Positions 25,040 to 34,061 of a DNA stretch of 64,000 bases are shown here, piece by piece. The position numbers were made by a program, and so were the translations under genes. Under the pieces are notes generated by a model that ran no database searches, was not told the DNA's origin, and saw nothing but the letters and a program-made list of their open reading frames with translations. Position 1 is the first letter of the stretch. Each line of letters opens with the position of its first letter. The stretch comes from Trinickia acidisoli (lineage in GTDB: Bacteria; Pseudomonadota; Gammaproteobacteria; Burkholderiales; Burkholderiaceae). The stretch covers positions 496,001 to 560,000 of the forward strand of contig NZ_JAFLRG010000002.1 of the NCBI RefSeq assembly GCF_017315725.1, in the 5' to 3' direction.

Positions 25040-26023
25040 TCAATGCGCGAACGGCCGTTGACGGTCGAATGCACGCATGCATGCATGAACGCACCATGCG
25101 GCCACGACGAACGGTGCGCTCATCGCGGGCCATCCCATGTGCGCAACGGCCTGATACAGCAAGGCCGACAGCATAGCAGCAGCCAACGTCGCGACGGGGC
25201 CTCGATCGCACAGCGCGAGCGCGGCCAGCGCGCCGTTGAAGCCGGCCATCCCCGTATGAAGTGCGCCGAGCGGGGCGCCGCACGTCCATGCGACAGCGCT
25301 CGATACGGCGGCGCCCGCGAGGGTATGTAGCGCTGCACGACGCGATGCCAGCGCGATCCCGACGACGATCAACAACCCCGGCCAGGCGCCCGACGCAAAG
25401 ACGGTTTGCGCAGCGGAAGCTAGGACGTTGCCGATCGGGCTCGGTGGGCGAACTAGATGGCCCACGCCGAATGCGGCATCGAGCGGAAAGCGGATGCGTA
25501 AGGCTTGCGTGTAGAGCGGCCCGAGGCTGGCTGAGGCATTGCTGGCTGACGCGTGGTCTGCCGGCATGCGCGCGCCGGCGCGCAGAAGCAGCCAACACCA
25601 AGTCACGACGAGGCAAGGGCTCGAATAGACGGCGAGCCCGCGAGTGCTAAGCAGGCGCGACCAGGGCGCGGCTAGACACGTGGCGGCGATGGCCGATAGC
25701 AGGGCGACGGCGAGTGCGATCCGGGTGTCATTGACGAACGTGACGGCGGCAAGCGCGCAAAGGACACCGTTGAAGCCGTGCAGGCCATCGCGCATCGCGA
25801 TCGGATCGTAATGGCCGATGACGGCGCATACGTGAGCGGCTAAGGCGCCGATGATCGCGGCGCAGGCAAGCCGCAGGTCGCATAGCGCGAGTGCCGCCAG
25901 CACGCACGCGCCGGTGAGCGCGTTACATTGCAGGACCGTTTGGCCCATGCAGCGAAGCAGGGTTCGCAGCACGGCGGGTCCGTTGTCGTGGGCAGCTTGC
26001 ATAGCGGGAGGCGGGCCGTCCAC
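25040..26023 (-). CDS. Urea transporter family membrane protein
   Basis: A 327-residue membrane protein with two homologous halves. Each has the urea-transporter (UT/PF03253) loop: DGLHGFNGVLCALAAVTF in the first half and TGMAGFNGALAALALCDRG in the second. These loops line the urea pore in the known bacterial structure. The first codon is GTG 26023; ATG 26002 is the alternative. The family passes urea down its gradient and is usually beside urease genes; none is in this window. The near contact with the class II aldolase gene downstream is unexplained. Confidence 0.82.
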   Translation of the reverse strand: MDGPPPAMQAAHDNGPAVLRTLLRCMGQTVLQCNALTGACVLAALALCDLRLACAAIIGALAAHVCAVIGHYDPIAMRDGLHGFNGVLCALAAVTFVNDTRIALAVALLSAIAATCLAAPWSRLLSTRGLAVYSSPCLVVTWCWLLLRAGARMPADHASASNASASLGPLYTQALRIRFPLDAAFGVGHLVRPPSPIGNVLASAAQTVFASGAWPGLLIVVGIALASRRAALHTLAGAAVSSAVAWTCGAPLGALHTGMAGFNGALAALALCDRGPVATLAAAMLSALLYQAVAHMGWPAMSAPFVVAAWCVHACMRAFDRQRPFAH

Positions 26024-26170
26024 CTACGCTGCGTAACGAGCGGGCACGGCGGTTCTGAATTGAACCGCGAGGATAGGCTAGGCGCGGCGCTCCCGCCATG
26101 TGTGGGTTTTGATAGTCGCTATTTGCGCCAGGGTGGTCCCTGCCGCGGTGAATCCGGCGCGGAAAATCCG

Positions 26171-26326
26171 TTATTCGGCGATTGAAGCGTTTGCCGAATG
26201 GCGCTGACGCTGACGGTCGCGCAATACGACCGCGCGTTGGAGGCGCGGGCTGGCACCGCGGATGAAAAGAACCGCACAGATGGCGACCGTGGCCCAGATG
26301 GAAAGAATTACCGCCAGCGTGTTCAT
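26171..26326 (-). CDS. Small membrane protein, 51 residues
   Basis: ATG 26326 follows a good CGGGAGACT ribosome site. The product has one hydrophobic helix near the N terminus (MNTLAVILSIWATVAICAVL) and a very basic tail rich in Arg and Gln. I do not recognise the function. It lies between the urea transporter and the lectin-domain gene, on the same strand as both. Ribosome site, helix and stop placement together make a real gene likely. Confidence 0.5.
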   Translation of the reverse strand: MNTLAVILSIWATVAICAVLFIRGASPRLQRAVVLRDRQRQRHSANASIAE

Positions 26327-26538
26327 GCCAGTCTCCCGAATGTCGAAGAACTCGACGCGGCTAACCGGTTTGCCGGCTGGTCAGCGTCGATGATTGGCAG
26401 TATGCAGTGGCGAAGTCGATTCCGATTGGGTGAAAAGAGACGGAATTCGAGGCCAATCCAGGTAATGGGAGCCGCGCCCCCGATGCGGTGGACGTGGCCG
26501 TCGGACAGGCGGGCGCGTGAGCGAGACCCGAGCCGAAC
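26327..26538. other. Short intergenic stretch after the lectin-domain gene
   Basis: It holds the promoter area of the 51-residue membrane protein and the end of the lectin-domain transcript. No hairpin with a T run was found here, and nothing else was recognised. Confidence 0.3.
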
Positions 26539-29500
26539 TCAATAGCTGACGGGCGGCATGATACCGAACTGCAGCAGTGCGTTATCGAATTGCTGCGCGG
26601 CGGTCGACATCGGCTCCTTTTGCCAGAGGCCATCCTCGGCCTTCAGCGCCGTCGCGATCGTGTCGGCTTGATGCGGCGTCAACGCGTTGAGCCAATCGAC
26701 CATCTGCTGTTGCGTCGCATGCCCGTACTCGAAGTACTGCGTGATGAACGGGCCGGCGCTCGGCGGCGAGCCGCCGAACGAAGTCGCGTGCTTGGCCAAC
26801 TGCGCGGCGACGTCGGGGCGCACCCCCATCGAAATGAGGGCCTGCTTGTCGTCGCCATCGTGCGTGTGCGAGCTTTCGTAGGCGTCGGCGGACGTGACAA
26901 GCAGCGCCGCCACCGCCACGGTCGGCCCGCCGATGAGGTCCCATGCGTCGCCGCTCAAGCCGAGCACGGTGGTGCCTTCGGGTAGTTCGGCCGCGTCGAT
27001 GCCCGAGCCCGTCAACAGCGTGCCGTAGCCCGCCGCATTCAACAATTGACCGACGCCTTGGATCGTCTTGCCGTTGCTGAAGTCGTCGACGGCTTCGCTG
27101 ATCCCGAGAATCGCCGAAGCGAGGTCCGACGTGTCTTGCATCGCGAGCTTCATCGAAACCTTGAGGGTCGAGCGCGCGCCCGCGGAGATGTCGAGGCCGT
27201 CGATGCTGTCGGCCAGGCTCGCATAGCTTTTCGCGAGCGGTGTTTCACCCGAGCCGGGACGAAGCGAGGACAGCTTGCCCGAGGGGATGGCGGCTGAAAG
27301 CGCATAGGACACGCCGCCGAGTTCTTGACGGATGCCTGAAGCGCCGTTTTGCAAGGCCGAGAAAAGTCCGCCCGATGACGCTTCGCCGAGCGTGTAGGCG
27401 GCGTTGCGGAAATACAAGTCGGCGCCGAACGTCTTGTTCGCGTCCTTCCAAACGGTCAACGCCATCTTGACGCGCGCAGGCGTGAACACGCTGTCGGTGC
27501 CGTCGGCGGCGAGCGAACCGATCAGTTGCTTGCCGATCTGATCGTAGACTTTGCGCATGGAGCGTTGCAGCCACAACGTATTGGTCGGATCTTGTTTGGC
27601 ATCGGCGCTGATGATGCCGAGATTGTCGGCGCAATGGAGCGCCGCGACGACGCTCGGCGAATTCGATACCGACCACCTGTATTGGCCGCTTTGCATTGAC
27701 GTCGGCACTGCCGTATCGAAGCCTTGCACCCCTTTGAGCTCGCTGCTGTATGCCGTGACGGCTGCTTGCACGCTATCCGCGGTTTCCTGCAAGGTTGGAA
27801 TGCCGGCCGAATCGGCTTCGAACTGCTCAGCCTTCTTCGGGTTCGCGTTGAACAGTTGGGTGACGAGCGCGGCCTGCTGGCTCGGCGTGCCCACGCCGCC
27901 CCAATTCGCGAGCGGCTCGGCGGCGAACGAGCCATCCTGCGCGAGCTTGTTCTTCAGGGATGCGACCGTCGAGACGAAGCCGTCGAGCCCTTGCCGTGCG
28001 CCGTCGATCGCGGCGCTCGCATAGAAGTCGTTGCGATAGAGCCGGGCTTGCGCGCCGACCGCCAAGGCGAGCGCGACGTTGCCTTGCTGGCCCGCATCGG
28101 CGAATACCTGCTGTGTGAGTTGAACGTTTTGGAAGACGTCCATGCCGGTCGGCGGCGGTACGCCGTCCGCCTGCGCCACGATGTAGGTGGCGATGCGGTC
28201 GACCGCCGCCTTGCCCGTGCCGTTCGTTCCTTGATCGCTTTCGATCGCGCTCTGGCAAGCGCTAGACAACGACATCAGGACGGAGGTCGGTCGATTCGAG
28301 CCTTGGCCTTGCCACGAGGCCGTGTCGCGCAGCGATTGCTGGATGACGCTTTGCACGCGGGAGTCGGACATGATCGAACCGACCTGGCCGATCGTCGCCG
28401 TTTGCGGGTTCGTGACGCTCGCGAGCGTTTGCATCGCGGCCGCCGCGCCGTGCTGCTTGTAGGCGTTGACGACTGCTTGCGCGGGGCGATCGACGAGCAG
28501 CGTGTGCTGCGCGTCATTGATGCCGTTTTGTACCGCCGCAGCAAAATGCGGATCGCCTCCCGCGTATGTCAGATAAACGCTGCCGCGTGCCGTAATGTCG
28601 CCCAGCGCTTGCGCGCCTTGATCGTTTCCCGCCACCGCGACGATTTGGCTGCTGACGAGTTGGCGCACGCCGTTCCAGTTGCCCGCTGCGGCGTCGGCGT
28701 CGATCTTGCCGAGCTGGTCGGCCGTACGGCCCTGGGATTTCAGGGTCTTGTCCAGCATGCACGAAGCGTCGTCGATCGCGCCTTGATAGGTCTGGTCCCC
28801 CGGAGCGCGGCTGCGCAGCGTCGACGCGAGCTGCTTGATGTTGGGCACCGCCTGCTGCGTGGCCGCGTAAAGGAGTTCTTGATAAGCGCTCGCCGTCAGC
28901 TTGCTCAAAGCGGCTGCCTGATCCTTCTTGGGTCCCTGCTCGGCGGCTTTCAATTGCGTGCGCTGTTGCTCGAGATCAGCGAGACGGGTCGAGTCGAGCA
29001 CGACGACGGTCTTACCGACAGGCAGGTCGTAGACGTCGGTCGGCGGGTTCGCGGCGCGTTCTCCGAAGGGCTGCCGATCGAGCGACGGCGTCGCGGCGAG
29101 ATTGGCATCGAGCAGCGGCGTGTCGTCGGTCAGGCCCGGTTGATCGAAGACATGCTGATCGCGCAGCACGTCGTAGGCATTGCCGCCCGCACTGAGATTG
29201 AAACGGCTGATGCCGAGTTCGCCGGCGCCCGGCTTGAACAGGCCGACCGCGGCGCTGGAGAGTTGGTCGTCCGTCACCGGCGGCGTCGGCGTGGCGAGCG
29301 GCGGCAGCGATCCGGGCACTTCGTAGAGCGGCTCGCCCGACTGCCAGAATGCCCCGTTCGCAGTGCCGGATGCGTTGCCCACCGTGAGATCGCCGTTCGT
29401 TTGCAGCGTCAACGCGGCACCGGCATGACCGTTCGTCTGCGTGCTCCAGACGTCGTTCTTGCCGGCGACGCAGAGCGTGTCGGGGGCGACCTTGTCGAGC

Positions 29501-29820
29501 ACGAGGTTGCCGTCTTGCTGCATGTACGCGACGGTTGCGCCCGACTTCGCCGTGTTGCTCGACCAAACCGCAACTTTCGTCGCGAGATCGTATTCGACGA
29601 GATTGCCGTCGTGCTGCATCGTCAATTCGAAGCGACCGTCGGCCGATCGAATCGATTGGCCTGCCGTCAGTTTTTCACCGGGCTTCAATTGAAAGCCCGG
29701 GTGCGGAACAGAAGCCGGAGCGGAAGTGGGAGTGGGCTGCGTTGGCTTTGGCGGCTGCGTCGATGGGGTGTTCGTCGTATTGCCTACCGGGCCGCCCGCG
29801 CCGTCGATTCTGAAGCTCAT
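26539..29820 (-). CDS. Large bulb-type lectin-domain protein, 1093 residues
   Basis: A 1093-residue soluble protein with no Sec signal. Residues 1-45 are a Pro/Thr/Ser-rich disordered start. Residues about 47-162 form a bulb-type (monocot mannose-binding, B-lectin) domain with the three mannose-site repeats QHDGNLVEY (69-77), QQDGNLVLD (101-109) and the weaker QTNGDLTVG (140-148). The remaining 900 residues are helical and rich in Ala, Gln, Ser and Asp, with few Cys; a hydrophobic stretch lies near 965-985 and a terminal 'QYFEYGHATQQQMVDWLNAL' region follows. I recognise no enzyme domain. The lack of a Sec signal, disordered N terminus and lectin domain suggest a protein exported by a specialised system (type III, V or VI), such as an adhesin or effector. 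Three palindromes sit upstream. Confidence 0.8.
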   Translation of the reverse strand: MSFRIDGAGGPVGNTTNTPSTQPPKPTQPTPTSAPASVPHPGFQLKPGEKLTAGQSIRSADGRFELTMQHDGNLVEYDLATKVAVWSSNTAKSGATVAYMQQDGNLVLDKVAPDTLCVAGKNDVWSTQTNGHAGAALTLQTNGDLTVGNASGTANGAFWQSGEPLYEVPGSLPPLATPTPPVTDDQLSSAAVGLFKPGAGELGISRFNLSAGGNAYDVLRDQHVFDQPGLTDDTPLLDANLAATPSLDRQPFGERAANPPTDVYDLPVGKTVVVLDSTRLADLEQQRTQLKAAEQGPKKDQAAALSKLTASAYQELLYAATQQAVPNIKQLASTLRSRAPGDQTYQGAIDDASCMLDKTLKSQGRTADQLGKIDADAAAGNWNGVRQLVSSQIVAVAGNDQGAQALGDITARGSVYLTYAGGDPHFAAAVQNGINDAQHTLLVDRPAQAVVNAYKQHGAAAAMQTLASVTNPQTATIGQVGSIMSDSRVQSVIQQSLRDTASWQGQGSNRPTSVLMSLSSACQSAIESDQGTNGTGKAAVDRIATYIVAQADGVPPPTGMDVFQNVQLTQQVFADAGQQGNVALALAVGAQARLYRNDFYASAAIDGARQGLDGFVSTVASLKNKLAQDGSFAAEPLANWGGVGTPSQQAALVTQLFNANPKKAEQFEADSAGIPTLQETADSVQAAVTAYSSELKGVQGFDTAVPTSMQSGQYRWSVSNSPSVVAALHCADNLGIISADAKQDPTNTLWLQRSMRKVYDQIGKQLIGSLAADGTDSVFTPARVKMALTVWKDANKTFGADLYFRNAAYTLGEASSGGLFSALQNGASGIRQELGGVSYALSAAIPSGKLSSLRPGSGETPLAKSYASLADSIDGLDISAGARSTLKVSMKLAMQDTSDLASAILGISEAVDDFSNGKTIQGVGQLLNAAGYGTLLTGSGIDAAELPEGTTVLGLSGDAWDLIGGPTVAVAALLVTSADAYESSHTHDGDDKQALISMGVRPDVAAQLAKHATSFGGSPPSAGPFITQYFEYGHATQQQMVDWLNALTPHQADTIATALKAEDGLWQKEPMSTAAQQFDNALLQFGIMPPVSY

Positions 29821-29886
29821 GGTCGCTCAATCGAAAAGATCATGAGCGCCTAGCGTCCCATTCGCAAATGACGCGAACGTGTCAGC

Positions 29887-29964
29887 GTTAAATAATTGTT
29901 TAGGACAACTTACGAAGTATCGTAGATCTTTATCGATTCATTATTGAATCTACGAAGCCTCGTA
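29887..29964. promoter_or_regulatory. AT-rich promoter region with three palindromes
   Basis: In front of the lectin-domain gene lie TACGA-AGTA-TCGTA (29911-29924), GATTCA-TTAT-TGAATC (29935-29950) and TACGA-AGCC-TCGTA (29951-29964). All have a 4-base spacer, and the two TACGA elements are exactly 40 bp apart, about four helical turns. This is the pattern of paired operators for a dimeric regulator binding one face of the helix. The surrounding 29887-29950 is far more AT-rich than the rest of the window. Confidence 0.55.
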
Positions 29965-30002
29965 TGGTTTATCGCGCACGACGCCGCTTGCGAATGCGGG
30001 CG

Positions 30003-31412
30003 TCAAGCGTCGTTTCGATTTCGCATGACCGTTTGTCCTTCACGTTGCATACGCTCGAATGCTTCGGCGATATGCTCGATGTACGGATTCTTGTGCGCGA
30101 GCGGCCCATCTCGCTTCTCGCGATGCACGAGCATGGTCGCATTGGCTTCGAACACGAGTACTTGCCCGTCAGGCGTGAGCGTGAAGTCGATGCCACCGTA
30201 ATCGAGGTCGAGCCGATAGCCGATCTCGATGATGGCGTCCATCGCGCGCGCGCCGAGTGCCGCGCGAGGATCGGCGAGGAAGCGTCGTTCTTCGTCGAGT
30301 TTCCACGGCGTATCGAGCATGCCTGCCGAAAAATAATGAACCATCCAGTTAGGCGAAATCGCGAGGTGATAGGGGTAAGGCTCGCGATCGACATAGATGA
30401 TGCGGTATTTGCGGAAGTGGCCATCGAGGCTGCGGAAATCGTGATAGGCCGTCAGGTAGCATGGCACGCCGAGTTCGCCGAGCGCGGGCCACAGCGTTTC
30501 CATCGATGTGTGCAGCGCGAGATTGTCGCCGCCGTGCGAGGCGATCGGGCGCAGCAGCAGTGCGCCATCGAGTTTCGCTTCGGCAAGTTGCGCTGTCAGG
30601 TCATCCGGACTCGCCGGCATCGTCTCGAGACGAATACAGCGCGGCACCAGCGTATGGTCGATGCGCGCCAATCGCGCGGGCATGCGGTGTCGATGCGTGC
30701 GCGCGACGGCCTCGGGCGAATTGAGCACGGGACGGCCGCAACGATGGGTGAACTGTGCGATGCGCTCGGCGAGCGGCTGTGCGATGTCGGGGTCGCCGAT
30801 TGCATTGAGCACGAGATCGTACGGCGGCAGTTGCTCGTCCTCCGCTTGGCTCGCGTAGTCGATCGCGTATTTGATGCGGGTGGTCGTGGCGTACGTGAGC
30901 AGTGCGTCGAGCGGAACGTTGCCCGTGCTCTTGCCCGTGCTCAAAATCAGCAGACGGCGCTGTTCGGTGCCGATTGCGGGTTCGACAAACACGCGTTGCA
31001 GCGTGTATGCGCGCTCGCGGTGCCGCTCAGCAAGCTCCGGATCGCCGTGGTCAGCGAGCAGCACGGCGAGATTCTGATGCGCGATGGCGAGTTGCGGGAA
31101 CTCGGTCAGCGTATGCCGGTACCAGCGTATGGCTTCCTGTGGCCGGCCCTTCAGTGAATAGACCGTCGCGAGGTTATACAGCGCCAGCGCCCGCTCGCGC
31201 GGCGTCGCGGTGCCGAACGCCGCGAATGCCGCAAGCGCGATTTGATGCGCGGCGAAGCCCGCCTCGTCGCCGGCCGTTCGCATCGCCTCGAGCATCTTTC
31301 CGTGCAGCCCGATGTCGAGCGGCGCCGCATCGAGCGCTTGCGATAGATGTTCGATCGAGTCATGCGGTACGTCGAGCGCGGGGCGTGCCTGAGATTCAGC
31401 GGATTGCGACAT
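30003..31412 (-). CDS. TPR-repeat and ATP-grasp domain protein
   Basis: A 469-residue protein. The N-terminal third has TPR-like helices ('ALALYNLATVYSLKGRPQEA' and 'LAIAHQNLAVLLADHGDPEL'). The C-terminal half (about 230-460) looks like an ATP-grasp ligase: 'DGALLLRPIASHGGDNLALH' as glycine-rich loop, then 'RKYRIIYVDREPYPYHLAIS', and the metal-binding 'LDYGGIDFTLTPDGQVLVFE' with 'ANATM'. Such enzymes join a carboxylate to an amine through an acyl phosphate. ATG 31412 is preferred; TTG 31451 would overlap the preceding stop. It follows a SerC-like aminotransferase in the same unit, so the pair may make an amino-acid-derived amide. Confidence 0.7.
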   Translation of the reverse strand: MSQSAESQARPALDVPHDSIEHLSQALDAAPLDIGLHGKMLEAMRTAGDEAGFAAHQIALAAFAAFGTATPRERALALYNLATVYSLKGRPQEAIRWYRHTLTEFPQLAIAHQNLAVLLADHGDPELAERHRERAYTLQRVFVEPAIGTEQRRLLILSTGKSTGNVPLDALLTYATTTRIKYAIDYASQAEDEQLPPYDLVLNAIGDPDIAQPLAERIAQFTHRCGRPVLNSPEAVARTHRHRMPARLARIDHTLVPRCIRLETMPASPDDLTAQLAEAKLDGALLLRPIASHGGDNLALHTSMETLWPALGELGVPCYLTAYHDFRSLDGHFRKYRIIYVDREPYPYHLAISPNWMVHYFSAGMLDTPWKLDEERRFLADPRAALGARAMDAIIEIGYRLDLDYGGIDFTLTPDGQVLVFEANATMLVHREKRDGPLAHKNPYIEHIAEAFERMQREGQTVMRNRNDA

Positions 31413-31447
31413 ATCGTGACGGAAGCGTTTTTGGAGTGCGGCGGGCG

Positions 31448-32542
31448 TCAAACACGTTGCAAGGCGAATTCGGTCAAGGCCTCACAGAGCGTTTCGACGG
31501 CGTCCGGCGTGACGGCGTTGTAGAGCGACGCGCGCAATCCGCGCAGCGAGCGATGCCCCTCGAGTCCCGTCATACCGCGCGCCTCGGCGGCGTCGAGGAA
31601 GGCACGATCGAGCCGCGCATCGCCGAACGTAAACGCGACGTTCATCATCGAACGCCACGGTCGTTTCGCGTGAACCGTTACGGCGTCGCGCATCTCGTCG
31701 AGGACGCCATAGAGCCGCGCGGCTTTGGCCTCGTTGATATGCTGCATGTCGGCCAGGCCGCCAATGTCGTCGCGCAGCCAGCGCGTAATCAACGTCAGCA
31801 CGTAAATGGCGAATACCGGCGGGGTGTTGTAATTCGAGCCATGCGCGATCTGCGTGCGGAAGTCGAGAATGTGCGGCATACCGTCGGGAATGCGCGCGAG
31901 CAGATCGCGATCGATCAACGCGACCGTCACGCCGGCCGGACCGAGATTCTTCTGGGCGTGCGCGTAAATCATCCCGAAGCGCTCCGCCGCGAGCGGCTTC
32001 GAGAGGAAATCCGAGGACATATCCGCGATCAGCGGCACGGGAGCGCCGTGCGCCGGAACAGGGAATTGCAGCCCCTCGATCGTTTCGTTCGAGACGTAAT
32101 GCAGATAAGCCGCGCGCGGATCGACGTCGAGTTGCTCGAATGCGGGCAGCTCGTGAAAGCCGGTGCGCTGCCCGTCCCAGGCGATACGGTGCGCCCCTAC
32201 GCGGCCCGCTTCGGCGGAAGCGCGAGCGCTCCAATAACCGGAAATGACATATTCGGGCGGCGCAAAAGCGGCCGTCGCGAAGTTCATCGGCACCGTTGCG
32301 AACAGCAGGCTGCTGCCGCCTTGCAAAAAGGTTACGGCGTAACGGTCGGACAGGCCGAGCAGATCGCGAAGGTTGCGCTCGGCTTCATCGAGAATCGCGA
32401 GGAACCAGTCGGACCGATGGCTCATGCCGAGTACCGAAATGCCCGTCTCCGGCAGGGCCACGATCGCATCGCGTGTCTGCGTCAGCACGGTAGCGGGCAA
32501 GGCGCCGGGGCCCGCGGAGAAGTTCAGGGTGTTCGAGTGCAT
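31448..32542 (-). CDS. Phosphoserine aminotransferase-like (SerC-type) PLP enzyme
   Basis: A 364-residue class V aminotransferase with the SerC layout: 'NTLNFSAGPGALPATVLTQT' start, SHRSDWFLAILDEAERNLR, the phosphate-binding GGSSLLFATVPMN, Asp in 'IADMSSDFLSKPL' and PLP-lysine Lys198 in YAHAQKNLGPAG. In primary metabolism SerC makes phosphoserine. Here the gene is not beside pdxB, serA or aroA, but is coupled to a TPR/ATP-grasp gene. It may be the only serC of the genome or a paralogue for another 2-oxo-phospho acid; the window cannot tell. It is likely cytoplasmic and dimeric. Confidence 0.82.
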   Translation of the reverse strand: MHSNTLNFSAGPGALPATVLTQTRDAIVALPETGISVLGMSHRSDWFLAILDEAERNLRDLLGLSDRYAVTFLQGGSSLLFATVPMNFATAAFAPPEYVISGYWSARASAEAGRVGAHRIAWDGQRTGFHELPAFEQLDVDPRAAYLHYVSNETIEGLQFPVPAHGAPVPLIADMSSDFLSKPLAAERFGMIYAHAQKNLGPAGVTVALIDRDLLARIPDGMPHILDFRTQIAHGSNYNTPPVFAIYVLTLITRWLRDDIGGLADMQHINEAKAARLYGVLDEMRDAVTVHAKRPWRSMMNVAFTFGDARLDRAFLDAAEARGMTGLEGHRSLRGLRASLYNAVTPDAVETLCEALTEFALQRV

Positions 32543-32660
32543 CGGAGTCGGTCGACGTTTGCCATGCCTGGGCGGGCGTTCGCTCGGACTGTAGCGAAGT
32601 GCCCAAAGCGTAGCAGAGCGGCGCGGTGGTCAACTTGACGATGTGAGGGGGAAAAGGGCA

Positions 32661-34061
32661 TCAATTTCCACGAATGGCCCGAGGAAACGTCAACGACACC
32701 GCAAATCCGCCCGTTACGGGGAAAGCGAAACCGATCCCGCCGCCATGCGCCTTCATCACTTCCTGCACGATCGCAAGGCCGAGCCCCGAGCCCGTGCGGC
32801 GCGCCGCACCGTCCTGCTCCAAGCGCTCGAACGGACGCAGCGCAGCTTCCCAGTGCTCGCGGGGAATGCCGCGGCCGTTGTCGGTCACGGTCAGCGTGAC
32901 GACGGTGTTCGATGCGGCGACCGCCACGACGATGTCGTCGGCCTTGCCGTGCAGCAGCGCGTTGTGCAGCACGTTCGACAGCGCTTCTTGCAAGCTGATC
33001 GGATCGCCGTCGATGTAGGCATGCGGCGCATCGCTGTCGAACGCAACCTTGATGTCGCGCTCGCCCGCGAGCGGGATCGTGCGTCCAAGCACTTCCTTGG
33101 CGAGGCCGACCAGTTCCACCCGTTGCAGCGGCACGGCTTCGGTGCGATGAATCACCATCGCATGGTTGAGCAATTGCCCCGCGAGTCGGCCGACGTCGGC
33201 GCAGGTCGCGCGCAACGCATCGAGACGCGTTGCATAGCGTGCGGGGTCGCGCTCGTGGCTGAGCAACTCGATCTGCGCATCGAGCCGCGCGAGCGGGGTG
33301 CGCATCTGGTGCGCGGCGTCGGCGATGAAGCGCTGCATGGCCGTCATCCGTTCCGCGAGACGCCCGATCAATCCGTTGATGGCGCCGACGATCGCGTTGA
33401 TCTCGCTCGGTGTATCGGCGGCAACGGGCCGCAGATCGGCAGGATCGCGCGCGGCGATGATCGTTTCGATGCGCGCCAGCGGGCGCAGGCCGCGCCGGAT
33501 CGCGAGACCGCTCGCGCCGATCGCGAGTACGCTCATCAACAGGATCAGCGTCCATACCTTGAAGCTCATGTCGTTCGTCAACTGTTGCCGGGCGTGCGTC
33601 GTTTGCGCGACGGTCACGACGGCCCATCCGGGCGTGCGCTCCTCGGGCAAGTAACGTGCGAGCGTTGCCGTGCGAATGCGTTGCCCTTGGTAAGTGCCGT
33701 TTGCGAATTGCGGGCCGCTGCGCGCGGCGACGGTACTCGCCGGACTCGGAAGATCGGCGTAACCCGCCACCACGACGCCGCGCGAATCGACAACCTTGTA
33801 GTAGACGAGGTCGTAGCGCGAGAGCGTCGACAGCGCGGCCACAGGCGGATTGATCGCGAGCACGCCGCCCTGCACGTAAAGGTCCTCCGCCGCTTGAATC
33901 GTTGCGCCGGCCAGAAGCTGATCGTAGGCGCGCTCCGACGCCACGCCCGCGTAATATCGCGCGACCACGGCAAGGGTGGCGGCCCCCGACGCCACGATCA
34001 GCGCGATGAACAGCAGCGTGCGCCCGAACAGCGTCTTCGGGAACCAGTCAAAGCGTGGCAA
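32661..34061 (-). CDS. Two-component sensor histidine kinase (TctE-like)
   Basis: A kinase of about 466 residues: a TM helix near the N terminus, a periplasmic domain of about 130 residues with 'YKVVDSRGVVVAGYADLPSP', a second TM, HAMP, and a catalytic core with His about residue 251 in AAHQMRTPLARL (note Gln-Met instead of Glu-Leu after His). N box NVLHNALLHG, G1 VTDNGRGIP and G2 GSGLGLAIV follow. The pattern is that of TctE-like sensors of tricarboxylates. The proposed start is TTG 34061, which overlaps the regulator gene by 14 bases; an ATG at 34127 would overlap 80 bases. It forms an operon with the regulator. Confidence 0.88.
   Translation of the reverse strand: MPRFDWFPKTLFGRTLLFIALIVASGAATLAVVARYYAGVASERAYDQLLAGATIQAAEDLYVQGGVLAINPPVAALSTLSRYDLVYYKVVDSRGVVVAGYADLPSPASTVAARSGPQFANGTYQGQRIRTATLARYLPEERTPGWAVVTVAQTTHARQQLTNDMSFKVWTLILLMSVLAIGASGLAIRRGLRPLARIETIIAARDPADLRPVAADTPSEINAIVGAINGLIGRLAERMTAMQRFIADAAHQMRTPLARLDAQIELLSHERDPARYATRLDALRATCADVGRLAGQLLNHAMVIHRTEAVPLQRVELVGLAKEVLGRTIPLAGERDIKVAFDSDAPHAYIDGDPISLQEALSNVLHNALLHGKADDIVVAVAASNTVVTLTVTDNGRGIPREHWEAALRPFERLEQDGAARRTGSGLGLAIVQEVMKAHGGGIGFAFPVTGGFAVSLTFPRAIRGN

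Noticed and set aside
25070..25090. GCATGCATGCATG repeat near the end of the urea-transporter gene
   Set aside because: Short simple repeat inside coding sequence (Ala-Cys-Met-His codons); no sign of an array or recombination site.
27724..29853. Open frame of about 700 codons antisense to the lectin-domain gene
   Set aside because: Arg/Asp-rich composition with no domain and no ribosome site; the lectin repeats are on the other strand.
29821..29960. Search for a TTCG-N16-TTCG box before the lectin gene
   Set aside because: CGAA occurs at 29832, 29874, 29913 and 29953 on the plus strand, but no pair has the needed 20-base offset, so no hrpII box is claimed.
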